DNA from: Chromatiales bacterium
Lineage (GTDB): Bacteria > Pseudomonadota > Gammaproteobacteria > Steroidobacterales > GCA-2729495
NCBI GenBank assembly: GCA_016789885.1
Contig: JAEUPZ010000034.1
Coordinates: forward strand, 1 to 64,000
Length of the DNA: 64,000 bases
Direction of reading: 5' to 3'
In this document: positions 49,320 to 64,000 of the stretch, one piece after another
How the letters are laid out: every line of letters begins with the position of its first letter
Position numbering within the stretch: position 1 is the stretch's first letter
Notes under the pieces: model-generated
What the model was told of the DNA's origin: nothing
The model's input: only the letters and a program-made list of their open reading frames with translations
Database searches by the model: none
Made by a program: the position numbers and the translations under genes

Positions 49320-49994
49320 ATGCGAATATTGATCGTTGAAGACGATGCCGAGACCAGCCAGTTCCTGGCGCGGGGGCTTGGCGAGCTCGGCCACAACGTG
49401 GCCACCGCCAGCGATGGGCGTGACGGTCTGTTCCAGGCAACCGATGGCGATTTCGACGCCATCATTGTCGACCGGATGCTGCCCGGCCTGGATGGCCTGG
49501 CGCTGGTCAGGATGCTGCGTGCGGCGGGCCACGCCACGCCGATACTCATGCTCACCGCCATTGGTGGAATCGCCGATCGGGTCGAGGGCCTCGAGGGCGG
49601 GGCCGACGACTACCTGGTCAAGCCGTTCGCCTTCTCCGAGCTTGCTGCGCGGGTAAACGCGCTGGGACGCCGGCCCGTTTCCCAAGTGGAAACCGCACGG
49701 CTGTCAGTTGGCGACATCGAGCTCGACCTGCACCGCCGGACGGTCCATCGGGCGGGGCGAAAGATCCACCTCCAGCCGCGCGAGTTCGCCCTGCTTGCCG
49801 AGCTGATGCGGAATCCCCGCCGCGTCATGACCCGGACAATGTTGCTGGAGCGCGTCTGGGACTTCGACTTCGATCCGAAGACCAACATCGTCGAGACCCA
49901 CCTGAGCCGCCTGCGCGCCAAGCTCAACGCAGGATCTGACGAGGATGCGATCGTGACCGTGCGCGGCGCCGGCTACATGATCAGGAGCGGGTAG
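49320..49994 (+). CDS. OmpR/PhoB-family response regulator
   Basis: The 224-residue product has a receiver domain with the acidic pocket (EDD at 7-9), phosphoacceptor Asp51 in VDRMLPG, Thr79 and Lys101 (VKPF). A winged-helix domain follows with RRTVHRAGRKIHLQPREFAL and the recognition part KTNIVETHLSRLRAKL. Gene order (exporter, regulator, kinase) suggests that it controls this operon. It shares one base with the kinase start (TAGTG). Confidence 0.94.
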   Translation: MRILIVEDDAETSQFLARGLGELGHNVATASDGRDGLFQATDGDFDAIIVDRMLPGLDGLALVRMLRAAGHATPILMLTAIGGIADRVEGLEGGADDYLVKPFAFSELAARVNALGRRPVSQVETARLSVGDIELDLHRRTVHRAGRKIHLQPREFALLAELMRNPRRVMTRTMLLERVWDFDFDPKTNIVETHLSRLRAKLNAGSDEDAIVTVRGAGYMIRSG

Positions 49995-51343
49995 TGGGCG
50001 CCCCCTGGCGCACGACGTTCGGGCTGGTGGCGACCGTCAGCCTCGCATTCGCCTTGACCACTCCCGTCATTGGCTTCGTGGCGTACCTGATTGCGCACGA
50101 GGCGCTGGAACTTCAGCTGGACCATCGCATTGCAGCCGAAACCCAGGCCCTGCTCGCCGAGCGCGGAGTGGGCGGAACGGAGGAACTCGCCACGGTCATC
50201 CACCGGCGCGATGCGGCGCGGAGTACGGCAAGCCTGGGCTATATCCTGGTGGATGGCGACGGACGGCGTCTGGCCGGCGAACTCGACGCCGAGGCCCCGG
50301 AAGAACCTGGCTACGTGGAGTTCCTTCGTTACCGCGGCGGTTCCGGGGTAGCGCAGGCAATCATCACCTCATTGCCTGACGGGGGGCGGCTGGTGGTTGC
50401 GGCCGACCGGTCGGTAATTGACGAAATAGACGACACGCTCCTCAGGCTGTTCGCAGCGGCCTTTGCCGCAACGCTGCTGCTGGCGGTTGGTGGCGCGTGG
50501 ACGGTTGGCGCGGCGACGCGGGCGCGCCTGCGCCGCATCGACCAGGCGGCCCAGGCGATCATCGCCGGCGATCTCGGCCAACGCGTCGAGGTTGACGGTT
50601 CCGGGAACGAGTTCGACCAGGTTGCCGCTACGCTGAACGAAATGCTTGATCGCATGGGTAGCCTGCTCGAGAACCTGCGGCAGGTTTCAAACGACGTGGC
50701 CCATGACCTGCGCACGCCATTGACCCGGCTGGAACACCGTCTCGATGAAGCGCTCCGCGAAACCAGTGATGCCGGCCGGCAGGCCGCGATCGTGGCGGCA
50801 AGGTCCCAGGTCCATGAGCTGCTCGAGCTATTCGCGGCGCTGCTGCGGATCTCCGAAGTGGAAGCAGGGGGGTTGCGCGCCGGTTTTCGCCCCGTATCGC
50901 TCAGCGCGATGCTCACCGACCTCGTGGAAACCTATCAGCCGGATGCGGAGGCTTCGGGGCATCGCCTGGAATCCGGCATCGCGTCGGGGATCGTCGTGGA
51001 GGGTGATCGCCGGCTGCTTCGGCAGATGGTCGCCAACCTGCTCGACAACGCGCTTCGCCATACACCTGCGGGGACCACCGTACGGGTCGGTCTCTCCGGG
51101 GATGGCAAGGACGTCCTGCTCAGCGTCGCCGACGATGGGCCAGGCGTCCCGGAGGCGGAGTCCGGGCGACTGTTCGAACGCTTCAGGCGCACGGAGTCCA
51201 GCCGGTCGACCTACGGCCACGGCCTGGGACTCGCCCTCGTCGCAGCTGTCGCCCGGATGCATCACGGGGTCGCTTCACTGGCTGCAGGGCCGGGGTTTAC
51301 GGTGCACATCCGCTTGGCCGACCGGCGCCGCCCCGGGAAGTGA
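49994..51343 (+). CDS. Sensor histidine kinase
   Basis: The 449-residue inner-membrane kinase has helix 1 (about 8-32), a periplasmic sensor of some 120 residues, helix 2 (about 150-172) and a HAMP linker. HisKA follows with His237 in VAHDLRTPLTRLEHRL, then an ATPase domain with NLLDNALRHTPAG, DDGPGVPE and GHGLGLALV. The GTG start overlaps the regulator stop. The sensor domain has no obvious His/Met metal cluster. It is likely the partner of the regulator just upstream. Confidence 0.93.
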   Translation: MGAPWRTTFGLVATVSLAFALTTPVIGFVAYLIAHEALELQLDHRIAAETQALLAERGVGGTEELATVIHRRDAARSTASLGYILVDGDGRRLAGELDAEAPEEPGYVEFLRYRGGSGVAQAIITSLPDGGRLVVAADRSVIDEIDDTLLRLFAAAFAATLLLAVGGAWTVGAATRARLRRIDQAAQAIIAGDLGQRVEVDGSGNEFDQVAATLNEMLDRMGSLLENLRQVSNDVAHDLRTPLTRLEHRLDEALRETSDAGRQAAIVAARSQVHELLELFAALLRISEVEAGGLRAGFRPVSLSAMLTDLVETYQPDAEASGHRLESGIASGIVVEGDRRLLRQMVANLLDNALRHTPAGTTVRVGLSGDGKDVLLSVADDGPGVPEAESGRLFERFRRTESSRSTYGHGLGLALVAAVARMHHGVASLAAGPGFTVHIRLADRRRPGK

Positions 51344-51587
51344 CAGCCCGGCAGGGCGGCCTGCGGAGCCTGTCCCCGACCGCTGTTGGGGTAATCCTCC
51401 CCCTTAGACTGGCTGACGCCAGGAGTGGAATGTTCCCGCAACGTGAGTCGCGGCGATTCCCGTGAAGAAATACTTCTTTGCCGACAGCCGGATCATTGGT
51501 GTACGGAGGGAGGCGGAGGCCAGGTGTTGATCCACTCAAGCTACCGCGAGCCAGGACGCCCTGCGGCGGCACCGTCGTCCGCCCATC
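51344..51587. other. 244-nt spacer between convergent kinase and uvrA genes
   Basis: No gene was recognised. TTGGGGTAATCCTCCCCCTT (51386-51405) holds a GGGG/CCCC dyad and is followed by TAGACT. AAGAA-ATAC-TTCTT at 51465-51478 is a short hairpin in a patch richer in A and T than the rest. A 22-codon GTG frame at 51462-51530 has no ribosome-binding site. The region may hold a 3' end, a small RNA or a dead promoter. Confidence 0.3.
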
Positions 51588-54431
<2,844 letters not shown>

Positions 54432-54507
54432 GTCAGAGGGGGCGGTCGGGCCGCCGATGGCCGGTCAGGGGTGGCGGGCCGGCCGGCAGTCCGGACCCGA
54501 ACGGGAG

Positions 54508-54537
54508 ACTATACGGCCCGGTGGCGGGCCGGACCAA
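54508..54537 (-). promoter_or_regulatory. uvrA: Candidate uvrA promoter
   Basis: Read on the minus strand, TATAGT (54513-54508) is a good -10. An 18-nt spacer leads to TTGGTC (54537-54532) as a weak -35. It lies 77 nt upstream of the uvrA start. No CTGT-N8-ACAG LexA box was seen in the uvrA-ssb gap, so SOS control as in E. coli is not supported here. Confidence 0.4.
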
Positions 54538-54602
54538 AGCCGGAGCCGGCCCCGGGGTGGGCCCCCGGGCCGGGAATCCGGGCGAAGCTGCCGGATTCCG
54601 GT

Positions 54603-54631
54603 GTGTCATTTCGGGGCCGGGGGCATAAAAT
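54603..54631 (+). promoter_or_regulatory. ssb: Candidate ssb promoter
   Basis: GTGTCA (54603-54608, four of six -35 bases) and TAAAAT (54626-54631, five of six -10 bases) are separated by 17 nt. Transcription would start near 54638, about 38 nt before the ssb ATG. Confidence 0.5.
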
Positions 54632-54675
54632 GCACGTCATCCCCCGGGTCCAGCAGCATCAGCCGAGGAAAGCCC

Positions 54676-55137
54676 ATGGCGCGCGGTATCAACAAGGTCA
54701 TTCTCATCGGCAACCTGGGCCAGGACCCGGAAACCCGTTACATGCCCAGCGGTTCGGCGGTGACCAACCTTCGGATCGCCACCACCGAGAGCTTCAAGGA
54801 CAAGGAGACCGGCGAGCGCCAGGAGCGCACCGAGTGGCACAGCGTCGCCATGTTCGGCAAGCTCGCCGAGATCAGCGCCGAATACCTGAAGAAGGGCTCC
54901 CAGGTCTACATCGAGGGCCGCCTGCGCACCCGCAAGTGGCAGGACAAGGAAGGCAAAGACCGCTACACCACCGAGATCGTCGCCGACGAGATGCAGATGC
55001 TCGGTGGCCGCGGTGGTGCGGGCATGGGCGACGCGCCGCCCCGGCCGGCGGCGGCCCGTGGTGGACGTCCCGCCCCGGCGCCGGCCGCCTCGGGTGGTGG
55101 TGACGCGGGCGACTTCGACGACGACATTCCGTTCTGA
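54676..55137 (+). CDS. ssb: Single-stranded DNA-binding protein
   Basis: SSB coats single-stranded DNA and recruits repair and replication partners. The 153-residue product has the OB-fold ([20 protein letters not shown] to [11 protein letters not shown]), a Gly/Ala/Pro-rich linker and the conserved acidic tip [19 protein letters not shown] gives a strong Shine-Dalgarno before the ATG. It is divergent from uvrA, the arrangement seen in E. coli. Confidence 0.97.
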   Translation: MARGINKVILIGNLGQDPETRYMPSGSAVTNLRIATTESFKDKETGERQERTEWHSVAMFGKLAEISAEYLKKGSQVYIEGRLRTRKWQDKEGKDRYTTEIVADEMQMLGGRGGAGMGDAPPRPAAARGGRPAPAPAASGGGDAGDFDDDIPF

Positions 55138-55264
55138 CCGCGCCCCGGCGCCAGCCAGCCGGCACCCGGCCTGACCGGCGGTCCCGCCGGGGTCCGGCCG
55201 CCGGGCCGTTGGACAGTCCGCCGGCCCTGCGCTAGCGTCCTGCCTCGGGGCACCCCCCATCGCC

Positions 55265-56602
55265 ATGCCAGGCAAGCTCTACATAAAGACCTTCGGCTGC
55301 CAGATGAACGAGTACGACTCCAGTCGCATGGAGGACGTGCTGCGGGCAAGCCATGGGCTCGAGCCGACCAGCGACCCGGCCGAGGCCGACGTCCTTCTGC
55401 TCAATACCTGTTCCGTGCGCGAGAAGGCCGAAGAGAAGGTCTTCTCCCAGCTGGGCGTCTGGCGCGAGCTCAAGGCCGCCCGGCCCGGGGTCATCATCGG
55501 CGTCGGCGGCTGCGTGGCGAGCCAGGAGGGCGACGGCATCCGCGCCCGGGCCGGCTTCGTCGACCTGGTGTTCGGGCCCCAGACGCTGCACCGCCTGCCG
55601 GCCATGGTCGAAGAGGTCCGCCAGGCGGGCCGGCCGGTGGTCGACGTCAGTTTCCCGGAGATCGAGAAATTCGACGCCCTGCCGGCGCCGCGCGCCGAGG
55701 GGCCCACGGCCTTCGTCTCCGTGATGGAGGGCTGCAGCAAGTACTGCTCCTTCTGCGTCGTGCCCTACACCCGCGGCGAGGAGGTCAGCCGGCCCCTCGA
55801 GGACGTGCTGGACGAGGTCCGGTCCCTGGCGGCCCAGGGCGTGCGCGAGGTGACGCTGCTTGGCCAGAACGTCAACGGCTACCGTGGTGACTTCGGCGAC
55901 ACGACGGCCGACCTCGCCACGCTGCTGCACCATGTGGCGCGCATCGAGGGCATCGGCCGCATCCGCTACACCACGTCGCACCCGCGGGAGTTCAACGACC
56001 GGCTGATCGCGGCCCACGCGGCGATACCGCAGCTGGCGCCGCACCTGCACCTGCCGGTGCAGAGCGGGTCCGACCGGGTGCTGGGCCTCATGAAGCGCGG
56101 CTACACGGCGCTGGAGTTCAAGCAGAAGATCCGGCGGCTCCGGGCGGCCTGCCCCGGCATCAGCATCTCGTCCGACTTCATCGTCGGCTTCCCGGGCGAG
56201 ACCGATGCAGACTTCGCCGCCACCATGGCGCTCATCGAAGAGGTGGGCTTCGACCAGTCCTTCAGCTTCGTCTACAGCCGCCGGCCGGGCACGCCCGCCG
56301 CGAGCCTGCCGGACCCGGTGCCCGAAGAGGAAAAGCTCAAGCGGCTCGCGGTGCTGCAGGGCCGGATTTCCGCCTTCGCCTTCGACATCAGCCGGGCCAT
56401 GGTCGGCAGCACGCAGCGCATCCTCGTCGAGCGGCCGTCACGCAAGGATCCGCGCCAGCTGGCCGGCAAGACCGGTAACAATCGCTGGGTAAACTTCGAC
56501 GGCAACCCCGAGCTCATCGGCCAGTTCGTCGACGTCGTGATCACCGAAGCCCTGCCCAACTCCCTGCGCGGGCGGCTCCTGCCGTCGGCCCGCGCCGCAT
56601 GA
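55265..56602 (+). CDS. miaB: tRNA-2-methylthio-N6-dimethylallyladenosine synthase
   Basis: MiaB methylthiolates i6A37 of tRNAs. The 445-residue radical-SAM enzyme has its N-terminal UPF0004 cluster Cys12, Cys49 and Cys83, the radical-SAM Cys157, Cys161 and Cys164 ([10 protein letters not shown]), and a C-terminal TRAM domain. It overlaps phoH by four bases and heads the miaB-ybeZ-ybeY-ybeX-lnt group, in the E. coli order. Confidence 0.97.
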   Translation: MPGKLYIKTFGCQMNEYDSSRMEDVLRASHGLEPTSDPAEADVLLLNTCSVREKAEEKVFSQLGVWRELKAARPGVIIGVGGCVASQEGDGIRARAGFVDLVFGPQTLHRLPAMVEEVRQAGRPVVDVSFPEIEKFDALPAPRAEGPTAFVSVMEGCSKYCSFCVVPYTRGEEVSRPLEDVLDEVRSLAAQGVREVTLLGQNVNGYRGDFGDTTADLATLLHHVARIEGIGRIRYTTSHPREFNDRLIAAHAAIPQLAPHLHLPVQSGSDRVLGLMKRGYTALEFKQKIRRLRAACPGISISSDFIVGFPGETDADFAATMALIEEVGFDQSFSFVYSRRPGTPAASLPDPVPEEEKLKRLAVLQGRISAFAFDISRAMVGSTQRILVERPSRKDPRQLAGKTGNNRWVNFDGNPELIGQFVDVVITEALPNSLRGRLLPSARAA

Positions 56603-57633
56603 GTACCCCGCCCGACGCCGCGGGGGCGCCGCCCGCCGACACCCGCGACGTCGTCCTCGACGCCGGCAACGAGACGCTGGCGAACCTGGCCGGGCAGTTC
56701 GACGAAAACCTGCGCCAGATCGAGCGTCGCCTCGGCATCGCCATCAGCACCCGGGCCAACCGGTTCCGCCTGCTCGGGCCGCCGGCGGCCCTCGAGGCCG
56801 GCGCGAAGGTGCTGCGCCAGCTGGTCGAGCAGGCGGGGCGCGAGGCCATCGACGCCCAGCGCGTGCACGTCGCCATCCAGGAGGCGCTGATGACGACGCC
56901 GGCCGGCGAAGTCCCGGCCCGCGAGGCGGCCGACGAGGCGGGCGCCATCGTCAAGACGCGGCGGATCTACATCAAGCCCCGGGGCGCCAACCAGCGCGCC
57001 TACATCGATGCGATCCGCGGCCACGACCTGTCCTTTGGCATCGGGCCTGCCGGCACCGGCAAGACGTACCTCGCCGTCGCCTGCGCGGTCGCGGCCCTCG
57101 AGGACGAGCGCGTGCGGCGCATCGTCCTGGTGCGGCCCGCCGTCGAGGCGGGCGAGCGGCTCGGCTTCCTGCCGGGCGACCTCTCGCAGAAGGTCGACCC
57201 CTACCTGCGCCCCATGTACGACGCGCTCTACGAGATGCTCGGCTTCGAGCGGGTGGCGCGGCTCATCGAGCGCAACATCATCGAGGTGGCGCCGCTCGCC
57301 TTCATGCGCGGCCGCTCGCTGAATGAAAGCTTCGTGCTGCTCGACGAGGCGCAGAACACCACGGTCGAACAGATGAAGATGTTCCTCACGCGCCTCGGCT
57401 TCGGGTCCCGTGCCGTGGTCACCGGTGACATCACGCAGATCGACCTTCCGCGCCACCAGCAGTCGGGCCTGCGCCAGGCCATGCAGGTGCTGGCCGGCGT
57501 GCAGGGCGTCAGCTTCACCGTCTTCACCGCCGGCGACGTGGTGCGCCATCCGCTGGTGCAGCGGATCGTCGAGGCCTACCAGGCCTTCGAGAAGCCGGCC
57601 ACGCCGCCCCCGGGCGATGCCGCGGCCCCCTGA
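56599..57633 (+). CDS. ybeZ: PhoH-like ATPase (YbeZ)
   Basis: YbeZ is a PhoH-type ATPase that works with the RNase YbeY in rRNA processing. The 344-residue product has an N-terminal KH-like part (about 15-85), Walker A GPAGTGKT at 149-156 and Walker [13 protein letters not shown]. It starts in an ATGA overlap with miaB and overlaps ybeY by 17 nt. Confidence 0.94.
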   Translation: MSTPPDAAGAPPADTRDVVLDAGNETLANLAGQFDENLRQIERRLGIAISTRANRFRLLGPPAALEAGAKVLRQLVEQAGREAIDAQRVHVAIQEALMTTPAGEVPAREAADEAGAIVKTRRIYIKPRGANQRAYIDAIRGHDLSFGIGPAGTGKTYLAVACAVAALEDERVRRIVLVRPAVEAGERLGFLPGDLSQKVDPYLRPMYDALYEMLGFERVARLIERNIIEVAPLAFMRGRSLNESFVLLDEAQNTTVEQMKMFLTRLGFGSRAVVTGDITQIDLPRHQQSGLRQAMQVLAGVQGVSFTVFTAGDVVRHPLVQRIVEAYQAFEKPATPPPGDAAAP

Positions 57634-58138
57634 GCGCCGCCGGGTGCCGGCGCCCGCCCGGGGTGTCGCCGTGGTGCTGCAGGCACCCACCCGCGCCCGG
57701 CCCAGGCCGGCGCGGCGCACCGTCGAGCAGTGGGTAGCTGCCGCCGTGGCCGGCAGCCGCCGCCGCGTGGCCGGAACCATCACCGTCCGCCTCGTGGACG
57801 CCCGCGAGGGGCGCGCCTACAACGAGGGGTATCGCGGCAAGTCGGGTCCCACCAACGTGCTTTCCTTTCCGGCCCCGGAGCCCCCAGCGCGACTGCGGGG
57901 CGAGCCCCCCGAGTTGGGCGACATCATCGTCTGCATGCCCGTGGTGGCGCGGGAGGCCCGGGAGCAGGGCAAGGCGCCCCGGGACCACCTGGCGCACCTG
58001 GTGGTGCACGGCACGCTGCACCTGCTGGGTTATGACCACGAGCGGCCGGCGGAGGCCCGGGCCATGGAGTCCCTCGAGACCCGGATCCTGGCGCGGCTCG
58101 GCCTGCCGGACCCCTATGCCGCCGAGCACGTACAATAG
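57617..58138 (+). CDS. ybeY: Endoribonuclease YbeY
   Basis: YbeY is a metal-dependent RNase for 16S 3'-end maturation and ribosome quality control. The 173-residue product has the zinc motif HGTLHLLGYDH with His131, His135 and His141, and the family segment GPTNVLSFP. The start at 57617 overlaps ybeZ by 17 nt. The first 20 residues are Arg/Pro-rich, so a later start cannot be ruled out. Confidence 0.94.
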   Translation: MPRPPERRRVPAPARGVAVVLQAPTRARPRPARRTVEQWVAAAVAGSRRRVAGTITVRLVDAREGRAYNEGYRGKSGPTNVLSFPAPEPPARLRGEPPELGDIIVCMPVVAREAREQGKAPRDHLAHLVVHGTLHLLGYDHERPAEARAMESLETRILARLGLPDPYAAEHVQ

Positions 58139-58142
58139 CCCC

Positions 58143-59006
58143 ATGACCGATGGTGACAGTCCGGCCGAAGAAGCCGGGACCTGGTACGGCCGGCTCCGCC
58201 GGGTGCTCAAGGGCGAGCCCGCCACGCGCGAAGACCTGATCGACCTGCTGCGCGGCACGAGCGTGCTCGAGGCCGACGAGCAGGCCATGCTCGAGGGCGT
58301 GCTGACCGTCTCCGAGACCCAGGTGCGCGACGTGATGGTGCCGCGCTCGCAGATGGTGGTGCTCGAGCGCGACGCGCCGCGGGAGGAGATCCTGCGGGCC
58401 ATCGTCGCCAGCGGCCACTCGCGCTTCCCGGTCATCGGCGACGACCGCGAGGAGGTCGTCGGCATCCTGCTGGCCAAGGACGTACTCCGCTACTTCGTCG
58501 AGACCCCCGACCAGGAGTTCGACATCCGGCGCTGGCTGCGCCCGGCGACCTTCATTCCCGAGAGCAAGCGGCTCGACACCCTGCTCAAGGAATTCCGCGG
58601 CAGCCGCAACCACATCGCCATCGTCGTCGACGAGTACGGCGGCATCGCGGGGCTGCTCACCATCGAGGACGTGCTCGAGGAAATCGTGGGCGAGATCGAC
58701 GACGAGTACGATGCCCGCGAGGCCGAGCGCATCCAGCCCGTCGAGGACGGCAAGTTCCAGGTGCTGGCCCTGACCCGCATCGACGAGTTCAACGACTACT
58801 TCGGCGCGAACCTCGACGACGAGCACTACGACACCGTCGGGGGCCTCGTCGTGTACGAGCTGGGTCACCTCCCCCGCAAGGGCGAGTCGGTGGCCCTGCA
58901 GGGCTTCCGCTTCCGCGTGCTGCAGGCCGACCGCCGCCGCGTGCAGTCCCTCGAAGTCACCCGCGACACGTCGGCGCCCGCCGACGGCGACGCCGCCGCC
59001 GCCTGA
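58143..59006 (+). CDS. ybeX: CBS-domain protein CorC/YbeX
   Basis: The 287-residue product has two CBS domains (about 60-185) with VRDVMVPRSQMVVL and FRGSRNHIAIVVDEYGGIAG, then a transporter-associated C-terminal domain (about 205-275). YbeX is tied to magnesium/cobalt export and, with YbeY, to ribosome metabolism. It starts 4 nt after ybeY. Confidence 0.94.
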   Translation: MTDGDSPAEEAGTWYGRLRRVLKGEPATREDLIDLLRGTSVLEADEQAMLEGVLTVSETQVRDVMVPRSQMVVLERDAPREEILRAIVASGHSRFPVIGDDREEVVGILLAKDVLRYFVETPDQEFDIRRWLRPATFIPESKRLDTLLKEFRGSRNHIAIVVDEYGGIAGLLTIEDVLEEIVGEIDDEYDAREAERIQPVEDGKFQVLALTRIDEFNDYFGANLDDEHYDTVGGLVVYELGHLPRKGESVALQGFRFRVLQADRRRVQSLEVTRDTSAPADGDAAAA

Positions 59007-59011
59007 CGCCG

Positions 59012-63684
<4,673 letters not shown>

Positions 63685-63695
63685 GGCCTCCCCCC

Positions 63696-64000
63696 GTGAC
63701 CGCCCGTCGCCTTGCGCGCGCGCTCGCCCGGGCCGCCGCAGCGGCGGTACTGCTGACCGTGGCGCTGGTCCTGCCGCTGCGCTGGCTGCCGCCGGTCACC
63801 AGCAGCTTCATGCTCCAGAATCGCCTGGCCCAGGACCGGTCGCCCGCGGTGGTGGAGTACCGGTGGGTGCCCCGTGGCGCCATCAGCCGGTCCGCCGCCC
63901 GCGCCGTCATCGCCGCCGAGGACCAGAAGTTCTTCACCCACGCCGGCTTCGACACCGCGTCGATCCGCGCTGCCTGGCGCGACGGTGAGCGGGGCCGCAA
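63696..64000 (+). CDS. mtgA: Monofunctional peptidoglycan transglycosylase (partial)
   Basis: The frame opens at GTG 63696 and runs off the window after 101 codons. It has one N-terminal helix (AAAAAVLLTVALVLPLRW), then PVTSSFMLQNRLA and the GT51 motif ARAVIAAEDQKFFTHAGFD, with the catalytic Glu in AAEDQKF. A penicillin-binding domain is not visible in the part seen. E. coli has holA after lptE; here mtgA takes that place. Confidence 0.88.
   Translation, partial: MTARRLARALARAAAAAVLLTVALVLPLRWLPPVTSSFMLQNRLAQDRSPAVVEYRWVPRGAISRSAARAVIAAEDQKFFTHAGFDTASIRAAWRDGERGR

Noticed and set aside
51462-51530. A 22-codon frame starting KKYFFADS
   Set aside because: It has a GTG start, no ribosome-binding site and no known relatives. 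It was left as part of the intergenic note.
54432-54675. LexA-type operator between uvrA and ssb
   Set aside because: No CTGT-N8-ACAG or near match was found in the gap, although this is where E. coli has one.
55175-55190. CCGGCG-GTCC-CGCCGG as terminator of ssb
   Set aside because: The stem is only 6 bp in very GC-rich DNA and there is no T run. It is not distinguishable from chance.

Overview
The window is 64 kb of GC-rich bacterial DNA (roughly two thirds G+C), densely coding, with short spacers and many start/stop overlaps. Gene content and order point to a gammaproteobacterium. An unbroken S10-spc-alpha ribosomal array runs from tuf to rplQ, and a miaB-ybeZ-ybeY-ybeX-lnt-leuS-lptE block lies at the right end. 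LPS, Lol/Lpt, EptA and RND genes show a double-membrane envelope. The exact order cannot be fixed by eye; a GC-rich, deep-branching lineage of the Nevskiales/Steroidobacter/Xanthomonadales kind is my inference. No insertion sequence, prophage or CRISPR array was seen.

Region by region. (1) 1-15.7 kb: EF-Tu, S10, then L3 to L17 with SecY and RpoA, all on the plus strand. The array is conventional except for a 365-nt structured, promoter-bearing gap between rpsJ and rplC and an abrupt codon-usage change at the 3' end of tuf. A strong hairpin closes it. (2) 15.7-19.8 kb: accessory genes for a secreted subtilisin-fold protein with dockerin-like repeats and apparently lost catalytic residues, a secreted BNR/Asp-box protein, a TrpF-like protein without the usual catalytic Cys, and a 59-residue membrane peptide. 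(3) 19.9-24.1 kb: an HAE1-type RND pump with its lipoprotein adaptor. (4) 24.3-34.2 kb: pepQ, trpS, a PAP2 phosphatase, an LTA-synthase-like phosphotransferase, CorA, a stand-alone homologue of the N-terminal half of malonyl-CoA reductase, a DUF1295 membrane protein and a cysteine-synthase-family enzyme. (5) 34.3-38.6 kb: a CpeT/CpcT-like secreted protein, two small proteins around tRNA-Arg(UCG), a VOC-domain gene that has lost its normal stop, and an Omp85-type barrel. (6) 38.8-43.4 kb: gtrA-gtrB and a GT83 (ArnT-like) glycosyltransferase, convergent with an EptA phosphoethanolamine transferase. (7) 43.8-51.3 kb: a complete tripartite RND exporter (adaptor, HME-like pump, NodT-type outer membrane factor) co-transcribed with an OmpR-type regulator and histidine kinase. 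(8) 51.6-64 kb: uvrA and ssb (divergent), then the miaB to mtgA housekeeping run, cut by the window edge.

How the parts relate. Regions 4, 6 and 7 are mostly envelope biology: lipid-linked sugar and phosphoethanolamine transfer, undecaprenyl-phosphate-type phosphatase chemistry, and export. The LTA-synthase-like and EptA-like genes share a similar 5' leader, a hint of common control. No clear new multi-gene system was found. The best leads are the half-length malonyl-CoA reductase homologue, the structured rpsJ-rplC leader, and the group of degenerate-enzyme proteins at 15.7-19.6 kb.
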